DNA from: Ignelater luminosus
Taxonomy: Eukaryota > Arthropoda > Insecta > Coleoptera > Elateridae
DNA length: 64,000 bases
NCBI GenBank assembly: GCA_011009095.1
Contig: VTPC01089963.1
Location: 519,565 to 583,564 of the forward strand
Direction of reading: 5' to 3'
Shown here: in pieces, positions 11,500-21,732 of the stretch
How the letters are laid out: every line of letters begins with the position of its first letter
Numbering within the stretch: position 1 is the stretch's first letter
Translations under genes and position numbers: made by a program
The notes under the pieces: model-generated
What the model saw: the letters and a program-made list of their open reading frames with translations, nothing else
What the model was told of the DNA's origin: nothing
Database searches by the model: none

Positions 11500-12412
11500 C
11501 CCTCTTCTTCTTCTTTCTCTTAATTTAGTCCTGTCTTAACCTAAGTTCTGTTATTTCCATCTTTGACTCAGTAGTCTTCCGCTGATGTCGACGTCCAGCT
11601 GTCTCGCCATCGTTTCGGTGGACGTCCTACTGGTTCTTTTGTGCGTTGTGTCTCAGCGGCTGCAGATTTTGTTAGGCGTGTTGTCCATTCTATTAACGTG
11701 GTCCCACCAGTGTCTTCGTCGTGATCGGGTCCACTTTAATACATCTTGGATACCGCATCCATCTCGAATATTTTCATTTCTACGCCTGTCTCGTAGGGTT
11801 AGTCCAGCAATACTCTGCGGAGTCATCATTTCCGCTGTTCGCCTAAAACGTTTGGTTGTGGTTGTTCCAGCTCGTGTCTCCGATGCGTAGGTGAGTATCG
11901 GTCGTACATGTGTTTTATAAATTCTCACTTTGCTGTCGATGGCCATGTTCTTATTTTGCCGTATTACGTTTCTAAGGCAGCCGGAGATCGTTGCCGTCTT
12001 TTGGCTTTGTGCACGTGTTTCTGTTTCTTGAGATGTCGAGATATTGGCATTTTCCAACCTGCTCGATTATTTGATCTTCTATCACGAGCTTGCAACGAAT
12101 GAGGTGTTTCGAGATCACCATAGATTGGATTTTCTGGGTTGATATTTTCATGTTGAATTTTTTCGACGTGTTGTCCTCATTCTCTGCTAACAGTAGCAGA
12201 CAACCTGAAATCTGTTTTTCTCCATATTGTATCCCATGTTAGTTTCTTTTACGTCCTTTATTATTTGGTCCATAATAACATTGAGAAGTGTAGAACTTAG
12301 GTTATCTTTTTTGTTTTTGTTGAGTTGTTCAATGACCTGTAGTATTCTGTAGTCTACATTATTGTCATTAAGTACTTTTAGTATGTCTTTGGACTTTACC
12401 TAGTCAAATGAT
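11500..12412 (-). pseudogene. 3' half of non-LTR reverse transcriptase (RTE/craniofacial-development-protein-2-like type)
   Basis: On the minus strand the relic begins around the motif corresponding to SFD-VKSKDILKVLNDNN (near 12410). It passes through MDQIIKDVKETN (near 12270) and a degenerate catalytic region. It ends in the well-preserved C-terminal block in 12057-11653 with SKVRIYKTHVRPILTYASET and GLTLRDRRRNENIRDGC. That block is diagnostic of a common arthropod non-LTR family. The end is a pyrimidine tract TCTTCTTCTTC (about 11503-11513), so the element's 3' tail reads (GAA)n, like the copies ending at 58.73 and 30.3 kb. There are many frameshifts, and it is dead. Confidence 0.82.
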
Positions 12413-12964
12413 ACTTATTCTTTTTGACTTAATGCCTGATTTCTGGCATTGCATTAGCAAGCACCGCAGTGATACTAAGCATTCTGTATTTTATATTTTT
12501 ATACTTTGAATCTTCTAAATTTATACTTATCTGTCTGAGACCATTGTTGCCGAGGATCTGGAGAAATCTACGTTGTAAGGGCCCATTTAACGCACAGAAC
12601 TTTTTACTTGTACCTGCAGAATTTCTATTGCTTATATTTAATTGATTGATTGCCCAAGCCATGATGCACCTGACTTGCAAATCCACCACAAACCCTTAGA
12701 CTTGAGCATAAAGGTATATGAGCGAAGGCCCATTCGAATTCGGCTAATAGATATCAGCTCTTCTGAGATACTGTATTCAGAGTTAAAAATATCTTCTGAA
12801 AAGGATTCTGGAAATTTCTGCACAAGAGTCAAGATTCTAAAGAAATCGTACTACATATACGAGTTAGAGTTGAACAATCGCAATCAGATCCGGCAGAGAG
12901 TCTGAACACTTCACTTAAGTACCGATTTATAACCTTTTCATCATTATCAGTAGTATGACAACCC
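12413..12964. other. Unidentified segment between two non-LTR relics
   Basis: Overlapping open frames of 64-87 codons occur on both strands (plus 12642-12905; minus 12429-12689 and 12638-12832). The plus-strand frame contains ERRPIRIRLIDISSSEILYS, which vaguely recalls the RPI-type segment of non-LTR ORF1 proteins, but this is too weak to assign. The segment may be another transposon fragment inserted between two LINE pieces. Confidence 0.25.
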
Positions 12965-13180
12965 TTGATGGGTCTTGGCTTGTTCTAGAGTCTTCCACCA
13001 TTCTGATCTGTTCCTCATTTTTATTCTCCAAATTGTAATTGCTAGAGTTTTGATGTCTTTTTCTACCTGGCTCATATATCTAAGTTTCGATTTTCCTATG
13101 GAAGTTCTCTGTTCATACTGGCCTCCTGTTTATTTTTTGAATCTTCTTTTCTTCTCAATGTGTTCCTCCTCCATTCTTCT
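12965..13180 (-). pseudogene. C-terminal tail of non-LTR reverse transcriptase, split by mariner
   Basis: Minus-strand translation gives a VEKDIKTLAITIWR-type segment and then KTLEQAKTHQG near 12970. This matches the conserved extreme C-terminus of insect non-LTR polyproteins (VVEQAKTHxGL type), followed by a short 3' region. The relic stops at the TA target of the mariner (13180-13181). The endonuclease/linker relic on the other side (14489-15154) has the same strand and order. The two are plausibly one element that had already lost its RT core before the mariner inserted. Confidence 0.65.
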
Positions 13181-13181
13181 A

Positions 13182-13212
13182 AAGGGTTTTCCAATAAGAG
13201 GTGTTATTTTGA
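13182..13212. repeat. Left terminal inverted repeat of mariner (31 bp)
   Basis: It starts AAGGGTTTTCCAATAAG and is an exact reverse complement of 14456-14486. TA precedes it at 13180-13181. Confidence 0.95.
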
Positions 13213-13295
13213 ATAGCCCGCTATTTCGGTAGATGTCACTTTTGAAGCTATCATTTTTTGACATTTGACAAGTAGAAACTACGCCATTAATAAAT

Positions 13296-14381
13296 ATGGA
13301 ACGATACACGCTTCAACAACGCATTGAAATTATTAAAATTCACTATAAAAATGGTGAAAATTTGGCAGAGACGGTTCGTAAAACTCGAACATTTTTGGGT
13401 CACCGTGAAGCACCTCGTCGGACCGCAATACAGAAATTGGTGAAAAAATTCGAGCTCTTGGGACAAGTTAGTGATGTGAGGAATAAAACCCGTGCACGTC
13501 GCTCAAGAACAGCCGAGAATATTGCTGTTGTAGCCGAAAGTGTTAAAGAAAACCCAGGTTTGTCCATTCCTCGTCGTTCTTTGGAATTAGCCATTCCACA
13601 AACGTCATTACACCGTATTTTGCATAAAGATTTGGGTCTTAAGGCTTATAAAGTCCAGTTAACACAAGAACTCAAGCCGGCCGATCATCAACAACGTCGT
13701 GTCTTTGCTGATTGGGTCGTTGAAATGCATGAAAATGATCCAGAATTCCATCGAAAAATCATCTTGAGTGATGAGGCCCATTTCCACCTCGGTGGCTTCG
13801 TCAACAAGCAAAATTGTCGGATCTGGGGCTCAGAAAATCCAAGAGTTATTGTTGAAAAGTCTCTCTATCCTCAACGTGTGACTGTTTGGTGCGGTTTATG
13901 GTCCGGCGGAGTCATTGGACCTTACTTTTTCGAAAATGAGGCTGGAGCAACAGTTACGGTGACTGGATTGCGCTATCGAGAGATGATTAACGATTTTTTA
14001 TGGCCGGAATTGGATGGTATTGATCTGGACAACGTTTACTTTCAACAAGACGGCGCTACGTGCCACACAAGCAACGAAACCATTGATCTTTTACGGAAAA
14101 AGTTTCCGGACCGTGTTATCTCTCGAAGAGGTGATCACAATTGGCCACCGAGATCTTGTGATTTAACACCTTGCGACTTCTTTCTTTGGGGCCACGTGAA
14201 AGAGAAGGTCTACGCCAACAGCCCAGCGTCGATTCAAGACCTCAAAGATGGAATTCGTGAGGCTATCGAGGACATAGGGCAGCCACTTTGCGATTTGGTT
14301 ATGGAAAATTTCATGAAAAGGATATTGTCCTGTAAGCGTGGTCGTGGTGGTCATTTGCCTGATGTTATTTTCCACTATTAA
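13296..14381 (+). CDS. Mariner transposase, DD41D group
   Basis: This 361-aa transposase cuts and pastes its element at TA dinucleotides. The N-terminal about 110 residues form the DNA-binding part (helix-turn-helix-like segments around 6-60 and 78-110). The catalytic core shows D159 in ILSDEAHFHLGG, D252 in YFQQDGATCHTS and D294 in SCDLTPCDFFLWG. There are 41 residues between the second and third Asp, which defines the DD41D (rosa) group rather than DD34D mariner or DD34E Tc1. The preceding WPPRS matches the group's usual approach to the third Asp. The ATG at 13296 (AATATGG context, 114 bp inside the left end) is the first in-frame start. The stop lies 105 bp before the right end. No stop or frameshift is seen, so it may be functional. 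Confidence 0.95.
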   Translation: MERYTLQQRIEIIKIHYKNGENLAETVRKTRTFLGHREAPRRTAIQKLVKKFELLGQVSDVRNKTRARRSRTAENIAVVAESVKENPGLSIPRRSLELAIPQTSLHRILHKDLGLKAYKVQLTQELKPADHQQRRVFADWVVEMHENDPEFHRKIILSDEAHFHLGGFVNKQNCRIWGSENPRVIVEKSLYPQRVTVWCGLWSGGVIGPYFFENEAGATVTVTGLRYREMINDFLWPELDGIDLDNVYFQQDGATCHTSNETIDLLRKKFPDRVISRRGDHNWPPRSCDLTPCDFFLWGHVKEKVYANSPASIQDLKDGIREAIEDIGQPLCDLVMENFMKRILSCKRGRGGHLPDVIFHY

Positions 14382-14406
14382 CGGCATACCTTCCTCTTTA
14401 TAATGA

Positions 14407-14412
14407 AATAAA
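14407..14412 (+). terminator. Polyadenylation signal AATAAA of mariner transposase
   Basis: A canonical AATAAA lies 26 bp after the transposase stop and inside the element, as expected for its own transcript end. Confidence 0.5.
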
Positions 14413-14455
14413 CATCCGATCATTTATATTAAAAAATGGCACTTTTCTTTGAATA

Positions 14456-14486
14456 TCAAAATAACACCTCTTATTGGAAAACCCTT
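14456..14486. repeat. Right terminal inverted repeat of mariner (31 bp)
   Basis: This is the exact reverse complement of 13182-13212 and ends GGAAAACCCTT before TA (14487-14488). Confidence 0.95.
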
Positions 14487-14488
14487 TA

Positions 14489-15154
14489 GTTCCATGACTT
14501 TACTGCATCGTTCTGTATGCCTCATTCTCTTTTCCGTTATATCTGCACATTCTTCGTCAAACCGTTCATTTGTTCTGGTTCTGTGCATTTCTTTTCAACC
14601 TAGTCTCCTCTGCTCTTTCCCGAATGATTCTTTTGCACGTCTCCCATCCCTGGCTTATATCTTCGTTTCTTTCTGCATCTTTGAAATTTTTTCTTTTATG
14701 TTTTCTTTATATTTTTTGTTTCTGTCGGGATTTTTAAGGTCCTGCATGTTATATGTTTTTTTGAGCCCGCGTTTTTCTTGATATTTGAGATCTTAGCTCT
14801 CACTCTAGTTTGAGTCATGTAATGGTCAGAGTCGGCGTTTGCTCCGCGCCTGCTTGTAACATCTATGACGTCTGATCGATGTCTTCCGTCGATTATAACA
14901 TGCCATCGGGAAATTTCCATGTACTTTTGTGAATGTCCTTCTATTCGAAGTAAGTATATGCTTATGACCACCGTATTTAGGAAGGCTGCTAGGTTTATCA
15001 GCCTAGTGTCATCGTTCGATTCCTCGTGGAAACTTGCTTTCCTATGGTGTGCCGCCAGGACTCCGAAATGGTACATATTTTTACTGCAAGTACATATTAG
15101 CACGCATTTCTTCAAGTTGATACATGAAAGTACATAATACCTAAAAAAGTGCAC
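14489..15154 (-). pseudogene. Endonuclease C-terminus and linker of non-LTR retrotransposon
   Basis: On the minus strand, the frame 15154-14696 contains IDGRHRSDVIDVTSRRGA followed by DSDHYMTQTRVRAKI. This matches the end of the apurinic-type endonuclease domain, with the catalytic S-D-H triplet preserved. Downstream (14700-14489) a charged linker with NERFDEECADITEKRMRH follows, the segment that joins endonuclease to RT in these elements. It is cut off at the TA where the mariner inserted. The N-terminal part is degraded by stops and frameshifts. Confidence 0.75.
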
Positions 15155-16068
15155 GTCTTTTCTTCACGTCGTTGTCTTTGATAGCTAGCATTTTATAATT
15201 TCCGCTGACTAATTTTATATACCCGTACCAGTAAGACAAAACCTCAACATACAACATCGTCCGCGTCGACCACAGTAATCAATTTTTAATTCAATTCGTA
15301 CTTTCAAACTCTCAAACGATCGAGCTAGATGATCTATGCTCAATGAAGTGTGATATCACGGTTCTTAGGCTACTAGGCCATGTTTGAAAAGTCAGAGTAA
15401 AGGTATGATGCGGGTAATGGTTGGGGGGTGCAGAGCTAACGCGAGAGTGTCGATGTTTTCGAACGATTTGGTAAACATCAAGTAATCACAACTAATCATT
15501 TAACTTTTCTATACACAATTTGGTGCGAAAAATGAACGAGAAGATGAATGCAAGTTATCTTCCAACGGGAGTACCAATGCGACTTATTTTCCAACGGGAG
15601 TACCTTACTGCGCACATCGAGTAAATCTTAACCATCGTTTTGGATGGATAGCAATAGCGTACACTCTAGATGTATACAAAAACCTTTGCGAACGACTGAC
15701 AGTGAAGGAAATCTTTTCCAGATTCTTCGAACGATTAAGAAGCATCTTGGGAGAATCCAGTCGTATTTTCAAACGCGCCCTCGTAAACCGCCAGCTAATA
15801 ATTTGACGTCGGGAAATTAGCCGACTCGCTATTGCCGATTAATAAATAAAATTAGAATAATTATGTGTACAACGAACGAGCGACGGTATACTTAACTCAA
15901 AATCATAGCCGCCTTAAACAGTGACGTTCTGTAATTTGACAATAGCCATCGGTCTGTGTGTCTATAAAGTATCTTTTTTCAAGATAATCCATCTTGAGCA
16001 GATTATCAAAAGATTCAAAACGAACAAGAATTTCAAAATGGAAATGGTTTGCTAGTTTGTCCCTATAC
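15155..16068. other. No supported gene; short local duplication
   Basis: Only small features are seen. The word TTCCAACGGGAGTACC is repeated in direct orientation near 15557 and 15590. No ORF of interest was found. Confidence 0.35.
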
Positions 16069-17219
16069 AGTCAGTGACAGCTATTGATGCAAGAATGTGG
16101 TGGTTACAAAGCCACATACGATGGGCGGTTTGCATTTGACGTGCAAACCACAGGGATTTTAAAGTGCGAGGATGCCCAGCAAGGCTGCTTTAGAATATCT
16201 TTGCCTCGGAATGTCTACGCAATAGAGCGCGACGAGTTCCATGCACGCTCGTGAGATTCCAAAATCACAAGAAAACTCAGGCGCTTTTCGAGCTTATTTA
16301 AAAACCGATCCACACCTTTATGCAACACAGCTAAAATAAAAAGGTGGCTCAAGGTGGATTTATGAACTCGTTACAGCTGCCGTCTGCCGTCTCAATTGAC
16401 GTTGAAAATTAAGACCCGGGACTTTTACAGTCACCTATTTATAATCACTCCGCAGACGTTGCCATCGGTGATAGTCAGATTTCAATGTTGATGGCAATTG
16501 CAGTGGTTGCAGAAACGGTCAGCCAATAGGGGAAAATGATCTGCCAAGAGATGACTCTAAGTTACGTCAAAAGCTACAATGTTGCCAAAGCTAGCTGTAA
16601 ATCTTTAGATTTGGAGATTTATAACATCGTTTTTGACGATACGTTTTGGTGTTGTGGCAATCGTGTGATCACCTGATGATCATCCTCAAACTAGTTTTTT
16701 AAATTTCCAGTAGAGGTTGGGACGATCGTGTTTGTCTCTAATAGCCTCATAGCTATATTGTTGTTGGTAAAACAAGAAACTACTGTTTACATAAGGTATA
16801 TGTACATAACCTGTCGGTATTGTTGAAATTCGCGATTTTCATCAACGAACAGATGGCGTTAAATTTTGTGATTTAATAGTCAAGCGGCATTATCAAAGAT
16901 AGCGATAAATCTCTACAACTGAAGACTTTACAACGTTTGAACTGTTTCTGAAAATGCGAGTAACTGTTTTGGCAACACTATTACTCTATTATTATAAAAA
17001 AGTATAGTGCTGCTAATTACGCATGCGCGAGCCGTTGAGAAAGTTAACTCTAAAAGGTTTATAATTGTCAATCTTTTCGAACTGCAACGTAAGAGGTAAC
17101 GGCAACGGCAACGAGCTTATAAATACATCTTCAATGTAACTATTCGGTTTGCACTCGCTTTGCAAACCAAACTTGCAAATCATAGCATTCACCGGCCCTG
17201 CCTGTAGTGATCACTGACT
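16069..17219. repeat. Candidate hairpin-ended transposable element
   Basis: The left end AGTCAGTGA (16069-16077) and right end TCACTGACT (17211-17219) are exact 9-bp inverted repeats. About 50 bp inside each end lies a 23-bp hairpin, GGTTTGCA-N6/7-TGCAAACC (16127-16149 and 17146-17168). The mirror symmetry of short inverted ends plus matching subterminal hairpins suggests a non-autonomous transposon of about 1.15 kb. No clear target duplication was found and nothing internal looks coding. The region near 16695-16745 also matches part of the long dispersed repeat at 52.6 and 56.5 kb, so the element may contain a nested insertion. Confidence 0.4.
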
Positions 17220-17249
17220 AAAAGTATATATTTTCGAAGATTACATATT

Positions 17250-17580
17250 TTTATTGAAAAGTTTTGTTTCGAGTTTTAGGCTGGTATTGGGTTTCACTCC
17301 CAACTTTCGCGTTAGAATTTTCTAAGATTATATTTTGGGGCATGCTTAGTAGGCTGTTTCGACTTTTTTTTGTAGAAATGCTTTTTAGTTTCGTTCTCCT
17401 TCCCCTTTGTTGGCGCGTGTACGTTTATGGGGATATAGTTGAAAATATTCTCTTTTAGTCTCACTGTGCACATTCTGGTGTTGTGTGCTTTGAAATCTTG
17501 TAGTAGGTGTTTAACTTTTTTATTCACGATGAATCCTGTACTAAAAGGTGTTCTCTTGGGCTGCAGTTCTATAGGATTAC
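17250..17580 (-). pseudogene. Endonuclease-domain fragment of non-LTR retrotransposon
   Basis: Minus-strand translation gives GFIVNKKVKHLLQDFKAH (near 17530), then CTVRLKENIFNYIPINVHAP (17480-17420), and later, after a frameshift, NAKVGSETQYQP (near 17290). The order matches the middle of the APE-type endonuclease of insect non-LTR elements: the GTGF.VN block, the INVHAPT block and the GDFNAKVG block. The catalytic-core region before NAKVG is damaged. The fragment lacks both ends of its element. Confidence 0.7.
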
Positions 17581-18511
17581 GTGTTTCCTTTTTATAACTT
17601 TCTGACTCACTACAACAAATTTTTATCCTGGCCTAGAAGACAATAAAAGAGAACAACATTGATTTATTTCACAAAACTCTTTGGAGATCATGAGAGATGC
17701 TATCTGATCAAAGGTCAAAAAGACTCTTTCATGCTTATTATTCAGCACGAAGAGTTTTCTCTTTCTTTGTCATTTTGAGTAGGCACATTTTTAAACCGTC
17801 CTCAAACTATGATCTCAGAGAATCATCTACAATCAATTTTCTATACGTCTTAGAAAATTTAAAATTTCTCCTAAACCTTAAGTGGTCGTGACTTCGCCAT
17901 TCTGGCCATTTAGATGCCATCTAAGTTATTGATTCGTCTTATACAATGTACTTCATTTATCAAATATCCTCCAGAAAGCTTTTTTGGGCATTTAAATTGT
18001 TCCGAGACTTTTCACCTGTTGTGACATCATCATGTTTTTATCTTGCAACCTGCTTTGGTTTGTTATATATCTTGAAGAGACCTCAATGCAATGAATTGAA
18101 TATAAGATGTATTACCTGGACTTTAGAAGGTCTTGACAAAGTTATTGAGCATTAAACCTGAAATGCGGTATACCGCATACAAGCTTATATCAATAAATAG
18201 TAAAACTAGAATGATCCAATTAGAGGGAATGGGAATAGACAGAGAAGGCAGCAAGAAATGTAGTGTGCTCTCCTTCCTATTGCCAATGATTAGATTTGTA
18301 TAACTCAGATTCTATCAATTTTGGTTGTAAAATGTATGAGGTCATTCGTCTAACTTAAAGGATGTTGCAGTACCACTGATTATGTCGAGATAGGCAAGAT
18401 CTTAAATTATCTACCTGTCTCGGGACTCCAGTCTATTATTTACTGTACAAAAATAGTTATCAAGATGTTTTTTTGATTGAAGATTACTAATTAATATTTC
18501 TTTTGTTTCAG
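17581..18511. other. No firmly supported gene
   Basis: Open frames of 64-69 codons (17697-17891 and 17946-18155, plus) have no recognisable product. The sequence is AT-rich. It ends in a strong 3' splice-site-like tract, TTTCTTTTGTTTCAG (18497-18511), leading into a possible terminal exon. Confidence 0.3.
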
Positions 18512-18565
18512 GATTTGTCGGATTGTGCGGTGCTTAAAACTACCGCTGATAACTATGAAAACTAA
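18512..18565 (+). CDS. Possible terminal coding exon (17 codons), unrecognised
   Basis: A good acceptor (TTAATATTTCTTTTGTTTCAG up to 18511) precedes GAT TTG TCG, which reads DLSDCAVLKTTADNYEN and then TAA (18563-18565). A possible polyadenylation signal AATAAA follows at about 18677. The frame, polypyrimidine tract and downstream signal are consistent with a last exon of a host gene whose other exons I cannot place. The short length makes chance a real alternative. Confidence 0.25.
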   Translation, partial: DLSDCAVLKTTADNYEN

Positions 18566-19098
18566 CAAATAAGCAGAATCCTTTACTAATACCGATAAAA
18601 CTAAGTTTGTTTACTTAAATGGTAGATATTTAAAATTCTCTACGTGATAATAAACTTCCCAGTGTAATCAACAAAAAATAAAGGTTATTGAAACCAACGA
18701 TAGTAGATAAAAAGTCTTTTCTTTCCTTTTAAATATATATAATATTACTCACTTTTGTTTTAAAAGCAGTAATCTTCCAGTTTTTGTCTTAACAAGTTAG
18801 ATGTTTTCACGACGCAAAAATCTCTTTTACGCTCCTATCTAGCGATTGGATTTATATATAAATTTATATATTAATAATTAATTATTAATATTACAAGAAT
18901 GAGGTCAGTATTGATATTATAAAAAATTGCAATAAAAAGCGTCTTATCTAAATTTAAAGATCTTCAATAATAGAAATATTCAGTAGTGTGATTTGGCACT
19001 TAAAAGGCTTGTATTTAGATTAAATTAAAATTAAGTAAATAAAAATAAATGGTGCTGATTTAAAAAGGAATTGTGTTGTTACTACAAACAAACGAAGA

Positions 19099-19197
19099 AT
19101 GGATGGATTTGTTGGACCTCCAGCACCCACACAAGGAAAAGTAATTCGTGCACCATCTTTGAAGAGAGGAAGACCCGATGAACGGATAACAGATAGG
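19099..19197 (+). CDS. Candidate first coding exon (33 codons) of an unrecognised host gene
   Basis: An ATG in a strong start context (AGAATGG, purine at -3 and G at +4) opens a frame starting MDGFVGPPAPTQGKVIRAP and continuing SLKRGRPDERITDR. It then meets a near-perfect 5' splice site AGG|GTAAGT at 19197/19198. In-frame stops occur upstream, so the ATG is a credible start. The peptide is basic, with Pro and Arg. Exon end is phase 0 and joins in frame with the acceptor at 20931/20932. The predicted 1734-bp intron holds a 969-bp MITE. I do not recognise the protein family. The local pattern is the most host-gene-like in the window. Confidence 0.45.
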
Positions 19198-19654
19198 GTA
19201 AGTGTAACCATGATTAGCGTTCTACTAATAATTTAAATTTTTAATGTTAAGTATATTTCTGGTATGATTTGACGTCTGTGTATTCCATTTTAAGTCAAGT
19301 TTGCGTGTTTAGAGATTTCTCAGTAAACAGTAGTTCCTTAATAGTTAATAATTACCATTCCAAATCGACCTCGATGTTGTTTAACTAGGTTTGTAGTTGT
19401 TTACTAAACAACTTACAAGACATACTACATAAGGGGAGACGCAAATTATAAGTATCAAATGAGATTGGTGGTTTTTAAAAAACGAATTTTCCAAAAACCC
19501 TGAATTAAAAATATTCCCTTTTTAATTCTTTTGATGTTATCCGTTCAAGATTTATTATCAGACTAACTTTATAAAAACATCATGTTAAAATGATAAAAAG
19601 AAAATGCTAACTAGGTATATAATATTACATTACAGTATTTTATTCTATATTATA

Positions 19655-20623
19655 CAGGGTGATTCCGAAATAAAGGTTATTCTCTTAAAGGTGGATAAGC
19701 AGTGTGATAGTACATACATTTGCGATAAAAAACGGCAGGTAGAAATTGCATAGTTTCCGAGAAAAATGCGATTGAAGTTTAATCGCTAAGCCAAGCCGGT
19801 CCTGCTCTCATACTTTTACTTAAGCAAAAATCGATAGGGGTTGACTGACTGTCTTTGTCATTGGCAGGTAGTTCTTGCTATTTATGTGAGGATTTATCTG
19901 GTTTCTACAATATCATAAATAACCAGTAGGAACTTTTACTTTTTAATCTGCAAACAGAAAAATATTAAAATTTTACTGTTGGTGATTTTTTTCTGTAAAC
20001 TTCCGAAGAACCGAAAACTTCAATAAGCATTATGCTACATAAATAAAAATTGGTTGAATTTATTAAATTGAATTAAATACGGAGGTGACAGTTAGTAGTA
20101 CCTTCCATACGCATGTTTCATTCAAGTAGTATGTGTAATCCATTGCTATTTAAAATGTTTCCTATCCATGTGACGAAATAATAATAAGGGATTAAAATGT
20201 TGCTTGTGAGACTGGAGTCTAATTGTTCGTAACATAAATTTTGTTATTATTTTTTTACTGTTTTAACGAATTGAAACAACCCTGCATGTTAAACCAGGGG
20301 TAGCTTATGATGGCATTTATTGTTCATTGTGCTACTACAGCTGCACTATTAGTTCCAAGAAAATAGGCATGTCTGGTAAATTTTCGTTCTTGCACTCCAA
20401 GGGTTTAAAAACACCGTAAATCTCCTTAACTTTCACTTTTTAAGGCGACTATACAAGAAACACTTTTCTTTTTCTAACCAGAGACGGCTTCAGTTTTTAA
20501 TATTTAGGAAAATTGTGAAAATTTTCAACTTTCACGGAGCCACTTCGTTTTTTCATTTTTTGTCTTCATTTAGCCTCACTTATCACCTATTAAAAGGACA
20601 CCCTTTATTTCGGAATCACCCTG
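19655..20623. mobile_element. 969-bp MITE with TA target duplication
   Basis: The ends CAGGGTGATTCCGAAATAAA (19655) and, reversed, CAGGGTGATTCCGAAATAAA at 20623 form inverted repeats of at least 22 bp, ending CACCCTG. TA flanks both sides (19653-19654 and 20624-20625). No coding region is apparent inside. The TA duplication and CAGGG-type ends indicate a non-autonomous Tc1/mariner-like element. It lies within the predicted intron between candidate exons at 19099-19197 and 20932-21027. Confidence 0.85.
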
Positions 20624-20931
20624 TATAGGTTGTTGCACTATAACTCGTAAGATGAATTCGTAAAAATGTGCTAAGATTTGTATTTGATATTAAAATAATT
20701 ATCGTTATCATTATTTCCTAAGCGATTGAATCATTAATCCTCTTTCAATTTTCCAAATCTACTATGTAGAATTTGTGATTCATTCGTTGATAACACCACG
20801 CTAGATTGGGAGCTTCCAAAGATAATTTTCTTACAACTGTTTTTATTTACGTCTAAGCACGTGTAAAATGATATTGTTTCCATAACATAAATTTTATTTT
20901 AAGATTAAAAGTTTCTTGTTTTGTATTGTAG

Positions 20932-21027
20932 TCTGATATAGATTTATCACAAACTAAAATAGCAGAGACTAACGAAAGGTTGATAAAATGCTATGCATAC
21001 TATAAGAAGTTTTATAAGTTTTTGTGA
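20932..21027 (+). CDS. Candidate second exon, ends in stop
   Basis: After a good acceptor (TTTCTTGTTTTGTATTGTAG to 20931) the frame reads SDIDLSQTKIAETNER and continues for 15 more codons to TGA at 21025-21027. Phase 0 matches the donor after 19197, giving a joined 64-residue ORF with the exon at 19099-19197. An alternative is that the exon ends earlier at a weak donor after AACGAAAG and continues to the exon candidate at 21456. The product is unrecognised. The evidence is splice-signal and frame agreement only. Confidence 0.35.
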   Translation, partial: SDIDLSQTKIAETNERLIKCYAYYKKFYKFL

Positions 21028-21455
21028 TCAGTATTCCTGAGTATACGAAATTGCAAACGCCTCGCCTGTACATCCAAAATCGTGATCTCAAGACGAGTCA
21101 TATTAGTAATGGAATTATATATCAGCGCTCAGAAATGTTACGGGAAAGTAAACCATCCGCGAAACGATACATTATCAACTGTAACATATATTTGATTAGA
21201 ACAATATAACAAAATAAAGAAGATAAAAAAGGAAGAATGTCAACTATTTTTTAAATTACACAAAGATTGGTTTGATAGTCTTTTCTTGAAATTCTTAACG
21301 AAACGAGACCACAGATTCTTTTGGTAATATCCAATAAAATTGCCACATATCGATTTAAGTTTGAAGAATGCAAACAGTTCAAATCGGTTGACAAGCTGAA
21401 ATTTGCATATTATTGTCATTGTCATATTATTTGATATTAGAAAAACAAGTTTCAG

Positions 21456-21562
21456 TCAGATTCTTAGTGTTGCCCAACGTTCTTATCGATATGGGGCAAT
21501 TTGATGAAAGTTTAGAGGATTTGGGAACGACAGGAAGGAGTGAGCCAAAAGTTCTAAAAAAG
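21456..21562 (+). CDS. Possible internal exon (107 bp), unrecognised
   Basis: This is bounded by an acceptor-like AAGTTTCAG (to 21455) and a strong donor AAAAAAG|GTAAGAG (21562/21563). The open frame across it reads RFLVLPNVLIDMGQFDESLE and then DLGTTGRSEPKVLKK. That sequence is acidic then basic, coding-like, and of no family I recognise. It would be entered in phase 1 from the preceding exon, which does not fit the stop-terminated version of 20932-21027. It could be an alternative exon of the same gene or a chance frame. Confidence 0.3.
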
Positions 21563-21732
21563 GTAAGAGCTATGAAAACAAAAATTTCCATATCTTTTCT
21601 CTAGATTTCTGACTTAATTATTGATTTCTGAAATGACACGACAGGGTCTAGATACCTTATAAAGCTAACATAAAGGTTGGAATTCGAATTAGTTCAAAAA
21701 TTTGCTATAAAGGTCGGTATAGGGTTTCTCGC

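Larger units (their letters stand above)
13182..14486 (+). mobile_element. Apparently intact DD41D (rosa-type) mariner transposon
   Basis: The element is 1305 bp long and is bounded by perfect 31-bp terminal inverted repeats (13182-13212 and 14456-14486). It is flanked by TA on both sides (13180-13181 and 14487-14488), the Tc1/mariner target duplication. It contains one uninterrupted 361-codon transposase frame on the plus strand. It is inserted into a decayed non-LTR element. Intact ends, an intact frame and nesting in a degenerate host element together indicate a recent insertion relative to everything else in the window. Confidence 0.95.
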
